Below are positions 17,237 through 17,452 of a stretch of DNA of 17,452 bases, piece by piece. The stretch spans positions 1-17,452 of the forward strand of contig CAMPIA010000006.1 of assembly GCA_946886175.1 (NCBI GenBank), read 5' to 3'. This DNA comes from an uncultured Altererythrobacter sp. (GTDB lineage: Bacteria > Pseudomonadota > Alphaproteobacteria > Sphingomonadales > Sphingomonadaceae). Made by a program: the position numbers and the translations under genes. The notes beneath the pieces were generated by a model, which did no database searches, was not told where the DNA came from, and saw only the letters and a list, made by a program, of their open reading frames with translations. Numbering within the stretch: position 1 is the stretch's first letter; the number at the start of each line of letters is the position of its first letter.

Positions 17237-17257
17237 ACCACGCCTCCAGCGCATGAG

Positions 17258-17309
17258 CCGTTGCCTAATGCCGATGCCTAGGGCCGATGCCTAGTGCCGA
17301 CCCCTAATG
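17258..17309. repeat. Tandem repeat, 4 x 13 bp, covering the lexA stop
   Basis: Four contiguous 13-base units read CCGTTGCCTAATG, CCGATGCCTAGGG, CCGATGCCTAGTG and CCGACCCCTAATG. The two middle units differ at one position. The last unit contains the final His codon and stop codon of lexA (- strand), and every unit carries a TAG in the lexA direction. It fills most of the gap between comEC and lexA. I see no intrinsic terminator hairpin in this gap. Confidence 0.85.
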
Positions 17310-17452
17310 GTAGCGCCGCAGCAGACCCGAGAGCTTGCCCTGCACCTGCACCTCGTCAGGGCGATAGACCTGCGGATCGTAGGCGCCGTTGGCGGGATCG
17401 AGCCGGATCATGCCGTTCTCGCGCCGCAGGTACTTGAGCGTCGCTTCCTCGT
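17304..17452 (-). CDS. lexA: LexA repressor, 3' end (partial)
   Basis: Only the last ~49 codons are present; the gene runs off the right edge. The translation contains [12 protein letters not shown], then [33 protein letters not shown], with the reading broken here only for length. This is the end of the S24 peptidase domain of LexA, the SOS repressor that cleaves itself when activated by RecA. The lysine in TLKYL (codon at 17433-17435) corresponds to the catalytic lysine of the Ser-Lys dyad (Lys156 in E. coli). The stop is TAG at 17304-17306, inside the 13-bp repeat array. The gene is convergent with comEC, a neighbourhood I recall as usual for sphingomonads. Confidence 0.93.
   Translation of the reverse strand, partial: EEATLKYLRRENGMIRLDPANGAYDPQVYRPDEVQVQGKLSGLLRRYH

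Noticed and set aside
17230..17252. Inverted repeat GCGCT...AGCGC at the end of comEC as a terminator
   Set aside because: The stem is only 5 bp with a 13-base loop and there is no following T-run.

Overview
This is a GC-rich, densely packed chromosomal window of about 17.5 kb. Gene order and protein sequences point to an alphaproteobacterium of the order Sphingomonadales, probably the Erythrobacteraceae/Sphingomonadaceae. The main reasons are the run nuoN-birA-coaX-rnj-DUF1467, the run gltX-gltA with comEC and lexA alongside, and the style of the ComEC and LexA proteins. I see no tRNA, rRNA, insertion sequence, prophage or CRISPR array. No gap between genes exceeds 300 bases; the largest is about 75 bases.

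Left part (1-5457, + strand): the 3' end of nuoM, then nuoN (respiratory complex I), a biotin-protein ligase, type III pantothenate kinase, ribonuclease J and a small DUF1467 membrane protein. Stops and starts overlap or nearly touch throughout, so this looks like the distal end of one long nuo transcript. It couples respiration, biotin and CoA cofactor supply, and RNA processing.

Middle part (5446-12093): the least understood region. A large - strand gene encodes an 872-residue protein with two N-terminal membrane helices and a very long coiled coil, an architecture reminiscent of the polarity factor TipN. Divergent from it, on the + strand, are a small Hpt-like protein lacking the phosphoacceptor histidine, a nucleotidyltransferase-like protein joined to a six-helix membrane domain, an unrecognised helical protein, and a histidine-kinase-like protein. 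That last protein has an intact ATP-binding domain but proline where the phosphorylated histidine should be. The last three appear to form an operon with a recognisable promoter. This cluster is the best candidate in the window for an undescribed system.

Right part (12090-17452): a - strand operon gltX (glutamyl-tRNA synthetase), gltA (citrate synthase, TTG start with a strong Shine-Dalgarno) and a 64-residue membrane protein; a divergent + strand comEC/rec2 whose C-terminal domain lacks the metallo-beta-lactamase motif; and the 3' end of lexA on the - strand. Between comEC and lexA lies a 4 x 13 bp tandem repeat that includes the lexA stop codon.
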